Source of the DNA: Parasaccharibacter apium | GTDB taxonomy: Bacteria; Pseudomonadota; Alphaproteobacteria; Acetobacterales; Acetobacteraceae | NCBI RefSeq assembly: GCF_002592045.1 | Contig: NZ_MEJG01000007.1 | Location: 1-64,000, forward strand | Length of the DNA stretch: 64,000 bases | Direction of reading: 5' to 3' | Part shown: positions 1 to 7,880 of the stretch, one piece after another | Layout: each line of letters opens with the position of its first letter | Numbering within the stretch: the first letter of the stretch is position 1 | Made by a program: the position numbers and the translations under genes | Notes under the pieces: generated by a model | What the model saw: only the letters and a program-made list of their open reading frames with translations | The model's database searches: none | What the model was told of the DNA's origin: nothing

Positions 1-220
1 GGCTCTCCGCATCAATAACGTAATGAGGAAAGCCGATTTTCTCCGCCACTAAGCGCGCATCCATAATGTCCCGCCCTGCACAGCAAGCCCCCGGCTTGGC
101 GGGGCCGCTATGGTCGTAAAGCTGTAAGGTGGCCCCGATGACCTCGTGGCCTTGCTGCTTGAGCAACGCTGCCACAACAGAACTATCGACCCCACCAGAC
201 ATAGCTACAAGGATGCGCAT
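1..220 (-). CDS. mnmA: tRNA-specific 2-thiouridylase MnmA (5' part; cut by window edge)
   Basis: MnmA thiolates U34 of the tRNAs for Lys, Glu and Gln, using ATP and a persulfide delivered through a sulfur relay that starts at a cysteine desulfurase. The visible N-terminus reads [14 protein letters not shown], the PP-loop ATP-pyrophosphatase motif, followed by a GACCAGRD segment like the one after the PP-loop in this family. Only about 73 codons lie in the window; the C-terminal part is beyond base 1. The ATG at 220 sits 10 bp after the ferredoxin stop codon, so it is the last visible gene of the desulfurase-ferredoxin operon, which supplies exactly the sulfur chemistry MnmA needs. The assignment is firm from the motif; the distal part cannot be judged. 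Confidence 0.93.
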   Translation of the reverse strand, partial: MRILVAMSGGVDSSVVAALLKQQGHEVIGATLQLYDHSGPAKPGACCAGRDIMDARLVAEKIGFPHYVIDAES

Positions 221-230
221 AACGCTTACC

Positions 231-545
231 TTACCCCGCTTTGGGAAGATGAACGACAAGGCCATCCAGCTCATCTGTCATGATGATTTGGCAACCAAGG
301 CGCGATGTTTTCTCCAGCCCAAAGGCGAGGTCGAGCATATCTTCTTCATCATCGGTTGGGCTGGTGAGTTTATCGGCCCATGCTGGGTCCACGATAACAT
401 GGCATGTCGCACATGCTAGGGAGCCCTCACAGGCTCCTTCAAGGTCGATATTATGCTCATGGGCAATCTCCAAGACGGAGAGACCTGCCTGTGCCTCCAC
501 CTCATGGCGGCTACCATCACGCTCAACAAAAACCATCCGTGGCAT
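231..545 (-). CDS. [2Fe-2S] ferredoxin, adrenodoxin / Isc type
   Basis: A 104-residue small electron carrier. The cluster ligands are visible as Cys39, Cys45, Cys48 and Cys85 in the C-x5-C-x2-C ... C arrangement of adrenodoxin-type and Isc ferredoxins, and the length is normal for that group. Isc ferredoxins supply electrons for Fe-S cluster assembly together with a cysteine desulfurase. Here the gene lies 36 bp after a cysteine desulfurase and 10 bp before mnmA, which supports a role in sulfur or Fe-S metabolism rather than in catabolic oxygenation. No scaffold gene (iscU) is next to it in the window. Which partner reductase it uses cannot be told from sequence. Confidence 0.9.
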   Translation of the reverse strand: MPRMVFVERDGSRHEVEAQAGLSVLEIAHEHNIDLEGACEGSLACATCHVIVDPAWADKLTSPTDDEEDMLDLAFGLEKTSRLGCQIIMTDELDGLVVHLPKAG

Positions 546-581
546 AAACCCTCACTCCCTCTGAAATCCACGCAGGCGTGG

Positions 582-1736
582 TTAACCACCTGTTAAAACC
601 TGTCTAAACTGAGCCACTGCGCGCTCCACGTCATCTGCTGAGGTAAAGCGTCCGACCGAAAGACGCAAGCTCCTGCGTGCTTCTCTATCGGTCAAGCCCA
701 TTGCCTGCAATACATAAGACGGCGCACCAGACGCTGCCGAACATGCTGAACCGGCCGAAAAAGCCAGCCCCGGCAGGGATTTCATCAAGTCTTGAGCCTC
801 CGGCCCATCAGGTAAGCAGCAATTCAGCACACCCGGCAAATGCGGAGCTTGGCCGCCATTAAGCCGCGCTGTTGGGCAAAGCCTCTGCATAGCCTGCCAA
901 AGCTGGCCGCGCAATGCCATAAGGCGCGGCACCTCCTCCGGCTGGGCGGCTAGGGCAAAACGTGCAGCAACGGCCATCCCTACAATGAGCGGGACAGGCA
1001 ATGTGCCAGAGCGCATACCACGCTCCTGCCCGCCACCAGAGACCAAAGGCAATAACCGCACACGAGGCCGCCGCCTTATATATAACGCTCCGACCCCTTT
1101 AGGGCCGTATAGCTTATGGGCCGAGAATGAGGCGAGGTCGATCCCCTCTAAACTACATGGCAATTTGCCGAACATCTGGGCCATATCAACATGCAACAAC
1201 GCCCCTGCTTGCTTGATAAGCGGCATAAGCTGGGAGATGTCGTGGACGATACCTGTCTCGTTATTTGCCGCCATGAGGCTTACAAGCGCAGTTGGTGTTT
1301 TTAAGGCCTCGGCTAATCGATTTGGCTCTACACGCCCATCAGGCCCTACGGGGAGGATAATAGGCTCAAACCCTTCATCTGCGAGGGAGCGCACAGCCTC
1401 CAACACGCATTTATGTTCCGTTGCGGCTGTAATAACACGCCGTCTTGTATCGCCCTGCGTCTTTAAGAACCGCACCGCCCCTTTAATGGCCAGATTATTG
1501 GATTCAGTCGCCCCCGAGGTCCATATCACCTCATGAGGGCTCACCTGCAAAAGCTGCGCCATCTCTTGGCGGGCCTCCTCTACGGCCTCCTCCGCCGCAC
1601 GGCCAAGCTGATGCACACTCCCAGCATTACCAAAGGAGGCCGTAAAATAGGGCAGCATGGCCTCTTTAACACGCGGGTCACAGGGGGTTGTCGCGAGGTA
1701 ATCTAAATAGATAACCTCCTGCTTATCCGCCTTCAT
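582..1736 (-). CDS. Cysteine desulfurase (NifS/IscS-type), second of a pair
   Basis: PLP-dependent enzyme of 384 residues that takes sulfur from L-cysteine as an enzyme-bound persulfide. The PLP lysine is in SAHK (about Lys208), the cofactor-binding histidine is in ATEHK, and the catalytic cysteine loop reads SAGSACSA (about Cys332). The start codon overlaps the stop of the upstream desulfurase (ATGA), so the two are co-translated, and the ferredoxin and mnmA follow. Two full-length desulfurase genes side by side are unusual. Both keep catalytic residues, so neither is obviously dead. Whether one feeds Fe-S assembly and the other tRNA thiolation is inference. Confidence 0.92.
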   Translation of the reverse strand: MKADKQEVIYLDYLATTPCDPRVKEAMLPYFTASFGNAGSVHQLGRAAEEAVEEARQEMAQLLQVSPHEVIWTSGATESNNLAIKGAVRFLKTQGDTRRRVITAATEHKCVLEAVRSLADEGFEPIILPVGPDGRVEPNRLAEALKTPTALVSLMAANNETGIVHDISQLMPLIKQAGALLHVDMAQMFGKLPCSLEGIDLASFSAHKLYGPKGVGALYIRRRPRVRLLPLVSGGGQERGMRSGTLPVPLIVGMAVAARFALAAQPEEVPRLMALRGQLWQAMQRLCPTARLNGGQAPHLPGVLNCCLPDGPEAQDLMKSLPGLAFSAGSACSAASGAPSYVLQAMGLTDREARRSLRLSVGRFTSADDVERAVAQFRQVLTGG

Positions 1737-2911
1737 AACGTAGTACGATTTTGTAAGAGGCCACGCTCGGCAAATCGCTGTGCCATACGGCTATAAGCCT
1801 GCCCAAAGGCACGCACATGCTCTGCTTGCACATTCCATGGCAGAGAGATGCGAATCGCCTGCCCCGCGCCTTCGCCTTGCCCCATAGCCTCCAACACATG
1901 GGAGCGCGCCACTTTGCCGGATGAACAAGCTGAGCCAGCAGAGACGCAATAACCCTCGATATCCAAGGCCATAAGCTGCATCTGCGCCGCTACACCCGGT
2001 AAAAGGGCACTCACCGTATTCGGCAAGCGCGGGACGTCACGGCCCATAATGACCGCCCCTGCATGGCAGCAGATGGCCTCTAGCTCATCACGCAATATCT
2101 GCAGGCGACTCCATTCTTGCTGCTGGCTTTCCACCAACGCAGCGGCCATGCTGAGATGCGCTGCAAGGGCGGGGGTACCCCCGCGCCGTCCACGCTCTTG
2201 CCCCCCACCGGGAAGAAGGGGGGGTAAGGGCCGGTCCTCTGGCAGAAGAAGAGCCCCCGCCCCCATTACCCCACCCATCTTATGGGCAGATAAAGCAAGG
2301 CTCGCCCCTACTAACGCCCCTGACGCCACGGCTTGAGAGAAAGGGTCTGTCCCGCTCATCCGCCCTGCTGCTTGCACCGCATCAATATGCAAATGCGCCC
2401 CATATTGACGGCATAAAGCGGCAATATCCTCCAACGGTGCGTACACGCCTGTCTCATTATTCGCCGCCATAATACATACGAGCGCACCTGCCTCTGCTGC
2501 ATGGGAGGCAAGCTGTGTTTCCAAAGCGGCACATTCTATGAGACCATTTTGATCCACCGGAATCACACATGCCTCCAGCGCGGCTTTACGAATGGCGTCA
2601 TGCTCGGTCGCACCGATGAGGATAGACCGCCCTACCGCATGGCCAAAACCATGCACGGCAAGCGTATTCGCCTCCGTCCCGCCGGAAGTGAACACACAGC
2701 TATCCGCCTCTCGCCCAAAAGCCCCGGCAAGCTGTTTGCGTGCTTGCTCTAGCATCACACGGGCCTTACGCCCTGCTGTATGCACAGAGGCGGGATTGCC
2801 CAGCTGGGCCAGCCCCTCATTCAACGCCTGTTGGGCTATGGGGCGTAACGGCTCTGTCGCATTAGCATCCAAATAAAGCGGGTTATGCTGTGAAGGCGGG
2901 GCATGAAGCAT
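1733..2911 (-). CDS. Cysteine desulfurase (NifS/IscS-type), first of a pair
   Basis: A 392-residue class V aminotransferase-fold enzyme. Visible landmarks are the LDANATEPL start typical of NifS/IscS, ATEHDA, NNETGV, the PLP lysine in SAHK (about Lys211), GGGQERGRRGGT, and the persulfide cysteine in SAGSACSSG (about Cys329). It is the first gene of the minus-strand operon and overlaps the second desulfurase by 4 bp. It resembles its neighbour in layout, but many positions differ, so this is an old duplication or two independently acquired paralogues rather than a recent tandem copy. The 296 bp upstream, shared with the divergent hydrolase, must hold both promoters; I see no clear operator there. 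Confidence 0.92.
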   Translation of the reverse strand: MLHAPPSQHNPLYLDANATEPLRPIAQQALNEGLAQLGNPASVHTAGRKARVMLEQARKQLAGAFGREADSCVFTSGGTEANTLAVHGFGHAVGRSILIGATEHDAIRKAALEACVIPVDQNGLIECAALETQLASHAAEAGALVCIMAANNETGVYAPLEDIAALCRQYGAHLHIDAVQAAGRMSGTDPFSQAVASGALVGASLALSAHKMGGVMGAGALLLPEDRPLPPLLPGGGQERGRRGGTPALAAHLSMAAALVESQQQEWSRLQILRDELEAICCHAGAVIMGRDVPRLPNTVSALLPGVAAQMQLMALDIEGYCVSAGSACSSGKVARSHVLEAMGQGEGAGQAIRISLPWNVQAEHVRAFGQAYSRMAQRFAERGLLQNRTTL

Positions 2912-3207
2912 GGAGACTCCTCCTCTTTCTGCTGCCTCTGATAAACCTGACCCTTATAAAGAGACAAACATAATCTGATTTACTTTTTTGAAAAAACCAG
3001 CATGTGAGAGTCGATTTTACTAGAAATTAGTAAAGCAAAACCGATATACAACGCCGATATGCTTCTCTTAGCGGGGCCCATAACCTCACGCTAAGGATGT
3101 AAAATCGTGTCTAGTCGTCTGATACAGGGCTGGGCATATCGGTTCGCACATCACTCTGGGCCTTAAATCATACAGGCAGTAGGGTGGACAAAAAGATTGA
3201 GAGACGC

Positions 3208-3933
3208 ATGCCTGAAGTCATGTTTGCTGGCCCTGATGGGCGGCTTGAAGGCCATTATCACCATTCCGAAGACCCTAACGCTCCTCTCGCCCTTGTCATC
3301 CACCCCCACCCGCTCCATGGCGGGACGATGAATAACCGCATCACTTACACCATGTATCGGCGTTTTCAGATGATGGGGTTTTCCGTCCTGCGTTATAATT
3401 CCCGCGGGGTTGGCCGCTCTCAAGGCCGTTATGATGGCGGTATTGGGGAAATCTCCGATGCAGCCGCCGCTCTGGACTGGATGCAGATGATTAACCCCAA
3501 CTCCTCGGAGTTGTGGATTGCTGGCTATTCCTTCGGAGCCTTTGTAGGGATGCAACTGCTGATGCGCCGGCCAGAAATCCGCGGTTGGATTAGCGTTGCC
3601 CCCCCTGCTGATGATTATGACTTCAACTTCCTCGCCCCCTGCCCCTGTAGCGGGTTAATGATTGCTGGTGGGCGGGATAGCATGGCCCCGGAGCCTGTCA
3701 TCCGTAAACTGGTTGAGAAGCTCAACACACAAAAGAATGTGACGGTGGATTATCGCATCTTCCCAGAGGCAGACCACATCTTCTCCCAGCAAGCGGAGCT
3801 GATTGCCGATGCGTTGGAGGACCATGTCACCACCCGGCAGAAAAACCTCTTTGCACCAGAGCCTGCCTCTATCGCTGCCCCCGCGCTAGAGCATGAAGCA
3901 GAGCCAGAACATGCTGAAGAGACCATCGGCTAA
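3208..3933 (+). CDS. Alpha/beta hydrolase (COG2945-like, dienelactone-hydrolase fold)
   Basis: About 241 residues. Family landmarks are VIHPHPLHGGTMNN near residue 35, YNSRGVGRSQG, the nucleophile elbow GYSFGAF and a late acid/His pair (GGRDSM ... EADHIF). An upstream GTG at 3184 would add eight residues, but MPEVMFAGPDGRLEG is the usual N-terminus of this family and a purine-rich GAGAG lies just before it, so ATG 3208 is preferred. In many alphaproteobacteria this hydrolase neighbours Rrf2 regulators and cysteine desulfurases; here it is divergent from the desulfurase pair. The substrate is unknown. The last 25 residues are Ala/Glu-rich and probably disordered. Confidence 0.85.
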   Translation: MPEVMFAGPDGRLEGHYHHSEDPNAPLALVIHPHPLHGGTMNNRITYTMYRRFQMMGFSVLRYNSRGVGRSQGRYDGGIGEISDAAAALDWMQMINPNSSELWIAGYSFGAFVGMQLLMRRPEIRGWISVAPPADDYDFNFLAPCPCSGLMIAGGRDSMAPEPVIRKLVEKLNTQKNVTVDYRIFPEADHIFSQQAELIADALEDHVTTRQKNLFAPEPASIAAPALEHEAEPEHAEETIG

Positions 3934-3972
3934 ACATCCCCAGTGCTATAGACTATTGAGAAGAGCTTTTTC

Positions 3973-5223
3973 ATGACCGATATCGCGCTTAAAAGCCCTT
4001 TCCTGCGGGAAGCTCAGGCCCGTGGGATGATCTTCCAATGCACCGATTATGAGGCGTTGGATGCTCTTATGCAGGAAGGCCCCATTACGGCCTATATCGG
4101 CTTTGACCCTACAGCTGATTCCCTGCATGTGGGTAATGCGATGTCGATTATGATGTTGCGGCTCTTACAAAAGCACGGCCATCACCCTATTGCGCTCATC
4201 GGTGGGGGGACGGCGAAAATTGGCGACCCGTCCTTCCGCGATGAGGCCCGCTCGCTCATGAGCAACGAGACCATCACCCATAATCTTGCAGGGTTGCGCG
4301 CCTCACTGGGGCAATTTTTGGATTTTGATGATGGTAAATGTCGCCTCGTCAATAATGCGGATTGGTTGGATAAGCTCTCTTACATCAGCCTATTGCAAGA
4401 TGTTGGGGTGCAATTCTCTGTCAGTCGGATGCTCTCTTTTGAGAGTGTGAAGCAACGCCTTGAGCGTGAGCAGGGGCTGACCTTCTTAGAGTTCAACTAC
4501 TCCATCCTTCAGGCATTCGACTTCCGGGAGCTCTATCGCCGTCATGGGGCCATCCTTCAGATGGGGGGCTCTGACCAATGGGGCAATATCGTCTCCGGCA
4601 TTGACCTCGCTCGCCGTACCGATGGAGCGCGGCTATTTGGGCTGACAACACCGCTTGTTACCACCTCCTCTGGGGCTAAGATGGGCAAGTCCGCCAATGG
4701 GGCGGTGTGGGTCCGCAAAGAGCGGCGGCCTGTATTTGATTACTGGCAGTTCTGGCGCAATACGGAAGATGCGGATGTGGGCCGCTTCCTCAAAATGTTT
4801 ACCGACCTCCCCGTGAAGGAATGTGAACGCCTCGGCGCGCTGGAAGGGGCAGAGATTAACGAAGCTAAGAAGATTCTGGCTACAGAGGCCACAGCCATTT
4901 GCCACGGCCGTGCTGCCGCTGAGGAAGCCGCTGCAACTGCCCGCACCGTGTTTGAGCAAGGCAGCACACAAGCCGCCCTGCCAGAAGTCACCCTGCCTGC
5001 CAGCCTATTTGCCGAGGGCGTACCTGCCTTTAAGCTCTTTGCAGAGGCAGGCTTAGCCGCCAGCGGGGGCGAGGCACGCCGCCTCATCCGCGGGGGTGGT
5101 GCCCGGCTGAATGATGTCGTCATCAAAGATGAGAATCAAATCATCACACCAGCAGACCTAACAGACGGTACGCTAAAGCTCTCCTCCGGCAAGAAGAAGC
5201 ATATCCTCATCCGGGTAGAGTAA
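3973..5223 (+). CDS. tyrS: Tyrosyl-tRNA synthetase
   Basis: Class I aminoacyl-tRNA synthetase of 416 residues, charging tRNA-Tyr in the cytosol. The HIGH-equivalent reads HVGN (residues 52-55, after GFDPTADSL), the tyrosine pocket has GGSDQWGN (about 198-205), and the KMSKS-equivalent is KMGKS (236-240). The final 70 residues form the S4 RNA-binding domain. Length and domain order are normal for the bacterial TyrRS with an S4 tail. It follows the hydrolase by 39 bp on the same strand and converges with the heparinase-like gene, whose stop is 13 bp away. Confidence 0.97.
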   Translation: MTDIALKSPFLREAQARGMIFQCTDYEALDALMQEGPITAYIGFDPTADSLHVGNAMSIMMLRLLQKHGHHPIALIGGGTAKIGDPSFRDEARSLMSNETITHNLAGLRASLGQFLDFDDGKCRLVNNADWLDKLSYISLLQDVGVQFSVSRMLSFESVKQRLEREQGLTFLEFNYSILQAFDFRELYRRHGAILQMGGSDQWGNIVSGIDLARRTDGARLFGLTTPLVTTSSGAKMGKSANGAVWVRKERRPVFDYWQFWRNTEDADVGRFLKMFTDLPVKECERLGALEGAEINEAKKILATEATAICHGRAAAEEAAATARTVFEQGSTQAALPEVTLPASLFAEGVPAFKLFAEAGLAASGGEARRLIRGGGARLNDVVIKDENQIITPADLTDGTLKLSSGKKKHILIRVE

Positions 5224-5236
5224 CAGGGCAGCCCTC

Positions 5237-6868
5237 CTAGAGGGGCACGTGCTCCAGCACCCATTCCACCTTTTGCTGGCGGCGGGGGCGTGTCTCGGCC
5301 CCCTCCTTCTCTGTTACAGGTGATGTTAACGTCCGGCCGGGGCGGGAATAAACGACAATCTGGCGCGTTTCCACCGGTGTGCCGCGGCCCATATACAGGT
5401 CGTCCTCCACAGCTATCTCTCCACCTGTTTGATGAAAACGCCATATCTCAGAGGCTGTATGGAGGATAATCTCTTCATCCTCGCGCTCTACCCGCACATC
5501 AGGATGAATATGGAAACGCAGCGCAAAAGACACATCACGCTCCCCTTCCACACGCTCGCAGCCGCGTAACTCCTCCCCTGAAGGGTCTAAGAAAAGCGAG
5601 CGGGACCATATCACCCCATGAGAAGGATAATAGCCATTATGAGAGAGATGCACGGCGTCTGCTCGGCCCTCTCGCTCTTGCTGGCAACGCACTTGTGAAG
5701 GCCGATGCGTTATATGACCATCCGCCCCAAACCCTGATGAGGATTCCCCCTCCACAATTAGGGCTGTATGAGCAGCAGACGAGCGCAAGGCGCGTTGCCA
5801 TCCCCCGCCCATAGCAGAGCCACAATTTACAAATAATCGCTGCCGATGATGGGAGAACTCAAAAGACAACGTCCCCGCATGGGCCATACGGTCCAACCCG
5901 CGCGGTGGGGGTGGGGCTGCATCCACCAATAAAAGGGCCCGCCCTGCTGTAAGCCGCACAAAACCACCTTGGCTCAAACTCGAGGCAACAATGCGGTAAC
6001 GTTCAGCTTGCTCTAACAAAGCGGTAATGGATTTTGCGCCATGTTCCTGCGCACCATTAAAGAGGGCTAGCCCCCCATCGCCATGGCAAAAAGCCCGCAA
6101 TACTGCACAAGCCCGCCCTAAAGCGACAGAGACGCACTCTGGTGGCAGCCATTGCAAAACACCGAACATCCCTTGAATCGCAGTAAGTTCCTGCACGCAG
6201 CGATATTGCGCTTCCGGGCTACGCTCTGCTGCAATACCCTCCTCCCCCAGCAGACGGGTCAACACATGGGGAAGTTGCTCCTCAAAGCGTTTAAAAAAGC
6301 CATCATAATGAGGCCCCGCCATATAGACGGCTAACACCCCACGCAGAGCAGCAAGCTCCTCCCAACCTAATGAGGAAAGAGGCAACATTGCCGAGAGCCG
6401 CCGTCCATCCTTCACTGCAGCCTCTAACACAATATGCTGTGTGTTCACTGTAGCGGTGGAAAGGCAGAATTCATAATGCCCGAACCAATTTGCCAAACGG
6501 CGGCCTATTACCCCACCTTCCCGCGCAATAGGGTCATTAGGAGGACGGTCCGCCCATGAGGCCACCATAGAACGCGCCAATAGCCGCGCCCCATTCGTGC
6601 CGAACGTACGCAGATCCTTCAACCAATCAAAACTATAGAACCAACGCCGTACATCCTCAGGCCAATCATTCTTATGCCAAACATCCCGCATTGGTAGGCG
6701 ATACGTTTTTTGTGCAAAGCGGAATACACCACCTGTCAGCAACGCAGCTTGGTCGATGTCCCCTTCTTCTCGATCCTGATACAAGCAGACAGGGCCAACC
6801 TCACCACGCTGGCGAGCCGGTAAAGAAGCACATAAAAGCCGAACATACCGCCAGCAGGACTTAAACAA
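5237..6868 (-). CDS. Heparinase II/III-like polysaccharide lyase family protein
   Basis: A 543-residue protein with the alpha-toroid followed by beta-sheet arrangement suggested by its sequence. An N-terminal helical half has WF/W motifs (FYSFDWLKDLR, WFGHYEFCLS), and the C-terminal half carries features typical of the alphaproteobacterial heparinase II/III family, such as DGGLALFNG, THRPSQVRCQQER and HDGY-like HNGYYPSHGVIWSR. The best start is a TTG at 6868, since a TGA lies two codons upstream and the next ATG is far inside. It follows rpe by 14 bp, a neighbourhood seen in related bacteria. No signal peptide is evident. The natural substrate is unknown; members next to rpe/purH are mostly uncharacterised. 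Confidence 0.8.
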   Translation of the reverse strand: MFKSCWRYVRLLCASLPARQRGEVGPVCLYQDREEGDIDQAALLTGGVFRFAQKTYRLPMRDVWHKNDWPEDVRRWFYSFDWLKDLRTFGTNGARLLARSMVASWADRPPNDPIAREGGVIGRRLANWFGHYEFCLSTATVNTQHIVLEAAVKDGRRLSAMLPLSSLGWEELAALRGVLAVYMAGPHYDGFFKRFEEQLPHVLTRLLGEEGIAAERSPEAQYRCVQELTAIQGMFGVLQWLPPECVSVALGRACAVLRAFCHGDGGLALFNGAQEHGAKSITALLEQAERYRIVASSLSQGGFVRLTAGRALLLVDAAPPPPRGLDRMAHAGTLSFEFSHHRQRLFVNCGSAMGGGWQRALRSSAAHTALIVEGESSSGFGADGHITHRPSQVRCQQEREGRADAVHLSHNGYYPSHGVIWSRSLFLDPSGEELRGCERVEGERDVSFALRFHIHPDVRVEREDEEIILHTASEIWRFHQTGGEIAVEDDLYMGRGTPVETRQIVVYSRPGRTLTSPVTEKEGAETRPRRQQKVEWVLEHVPL

Positions 6869-6882
6869 GCCTCAGCCCCCTC

Positions 6883-7545
6883 TCACGCACGACGTGCGGG
6901 GCGGGCCGCAGCGCGCATCCCCTCTATAGCGGCTTTGCGGTCATCCTTGCCAAAAATAGCAGAGCCTGCCACGAGCATTGTCGCCCCGGCCTCCGTCACT
7001 AACGGGGTTGTGGTTTCATCAATCCCACCATCAACGCCTAGTGTAATATCCCGCCCGCTCTTACGGATCATCTCTGCAAGGGTGCGGATTTTAGCAAGCT
7101 GACCATGCAGGAACTTCTGCCCCCCAAAACCGGGATTAACCGTCATAACCAAGATAATATCGACCATATCCATGACTTCGGACAAAGCCTCTGGTGGGGT
7201 TGCAGGACAGATCGCCACCCCTGCTTTACAGCCTAAGGCGTGGATGGTTTGCAACGTCCGATGCAGATGAGCATTCCCCTCCACATGCACCGTAATATGA
7301 TCTGCTCCCGCTTTGGCCGTGGCCTCTAAATACGGGTCCACAGGGTCAATCATCAAATGGACATCAAACTTAGCCTGACTATGCGGCCGCAAGGCTTTAA
7401 TAACCGGCATCCCAAAGGAAATATTAGGCACAAAATGCCCATCCATAACATCAAGATGCAACCATGGGGCCTCTACCACCGCGCTCATTTCCTGACGCAG
7501 ATTAGAGAAATCAGCAGCAAGCAGGCTCGGTGCAATTACAGGCAT
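6883..7545 (-). CDS. rpe: Ribulose-phosphate 3-epimerase
   Basis: A 220-residue TIM barrel that interconverts ribulose 5-phosphate and xylulose 5-phosphate in the pentose phosphate pathway. Signatures are APSLLAADF, the metal and catalytic residues in HLDVMDGHFVPN (His30, Asp32, Asp35), DVHLMI (His63), MTVNPGFGGQKF, and the second catalytic Asp in GVDGGI, followed by the phosphate-binding VAGSAIF. Length is standard. It is transcribed leftwards with the heparinase-like gene 14 bp downstream. The region between this gene and the TPP riboswitch holds divergent promoters. Confidence 0.97.
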   Translation of the reverse strand: MPVIAPSLLAADFSNLRQEMSAVVEAPWLHLDVMDGHFVPNISFGMPVIKALRPHSQAKFDVHLMIDPVDPYLEATAKAGADHITVHVEGNAHLHRTLQTIHALGCKAGVAICPATPPEALSEVMDMVDIILVMTVNPGFGGQKFLHGQLAKIRTLAEMIRKSGRDITLGVDGGIDETTTPLVTEAGATMLVAGSAIFGKDDRKAAIEGMRAAARPARRA

Positions 7546-7694
7546 ATGCCCCCCATTTTAAGAAAGACTAAATTCATACATCCCGATATTGGCAGAAACA
7601 GGCATTTTTACAAGAGAAACCGCCCGCCCCTCCTCCCCCATAGGGCTTGTCTCTATTGAACGCACACTCTTATCTCTGCTAACAAAGCATATAT

Positions 7695-7792
7695 GTTCCG
7701 AGGGGTGCCTTCATCTGCAAGGCTGAGAGGATGGGTAAGGCCATCCAACCCTTTGAACCTGATCCGGTTCGTACCGGCGAAGGGACAGGAAA
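7695..7792 (+). promoter_or_regulatory. TPP (thi-box) riboswitch
   Basis: The conserved aptamer blocks are present in order: GGGGTGCC at about 7702, GGCTGAGA at 7721, and the ACCCTTTGAACCTGATC block near 7748, then the CCGGTTCGTACCGG stem and GCGAAGGGA. The TTCC at 7696-7699 can close P1 with GGAA at 7788-7791. The element binds thiamine pyrophosphate and normally switches downstream genes off when TPP is abundant. It lies about 88 nt ahead of the TonB receptor ATG. ACCT/AGGT complementarity around the AAGGTGA just before that ATG suggests control by masking the ribosome site, but the expression platform was not folded. Confidence 0.95.
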
Positions 7793-7880
7793 ATAGCATG
7801 GATGGAACACCCCCATCTTCCCCTGAACTAACGCCAGCCCAGCGAACCTTCCCTATCGACCTCTCGAAGGTGAAGATTCT

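Noticed and set aside
3163-3555. 130-codon minus-strand frame opposite the alpha/beta hydrolase
   Set aside because: It lies entirely over a well-conserved gene, has no ribosome site and no recognisable protein features.
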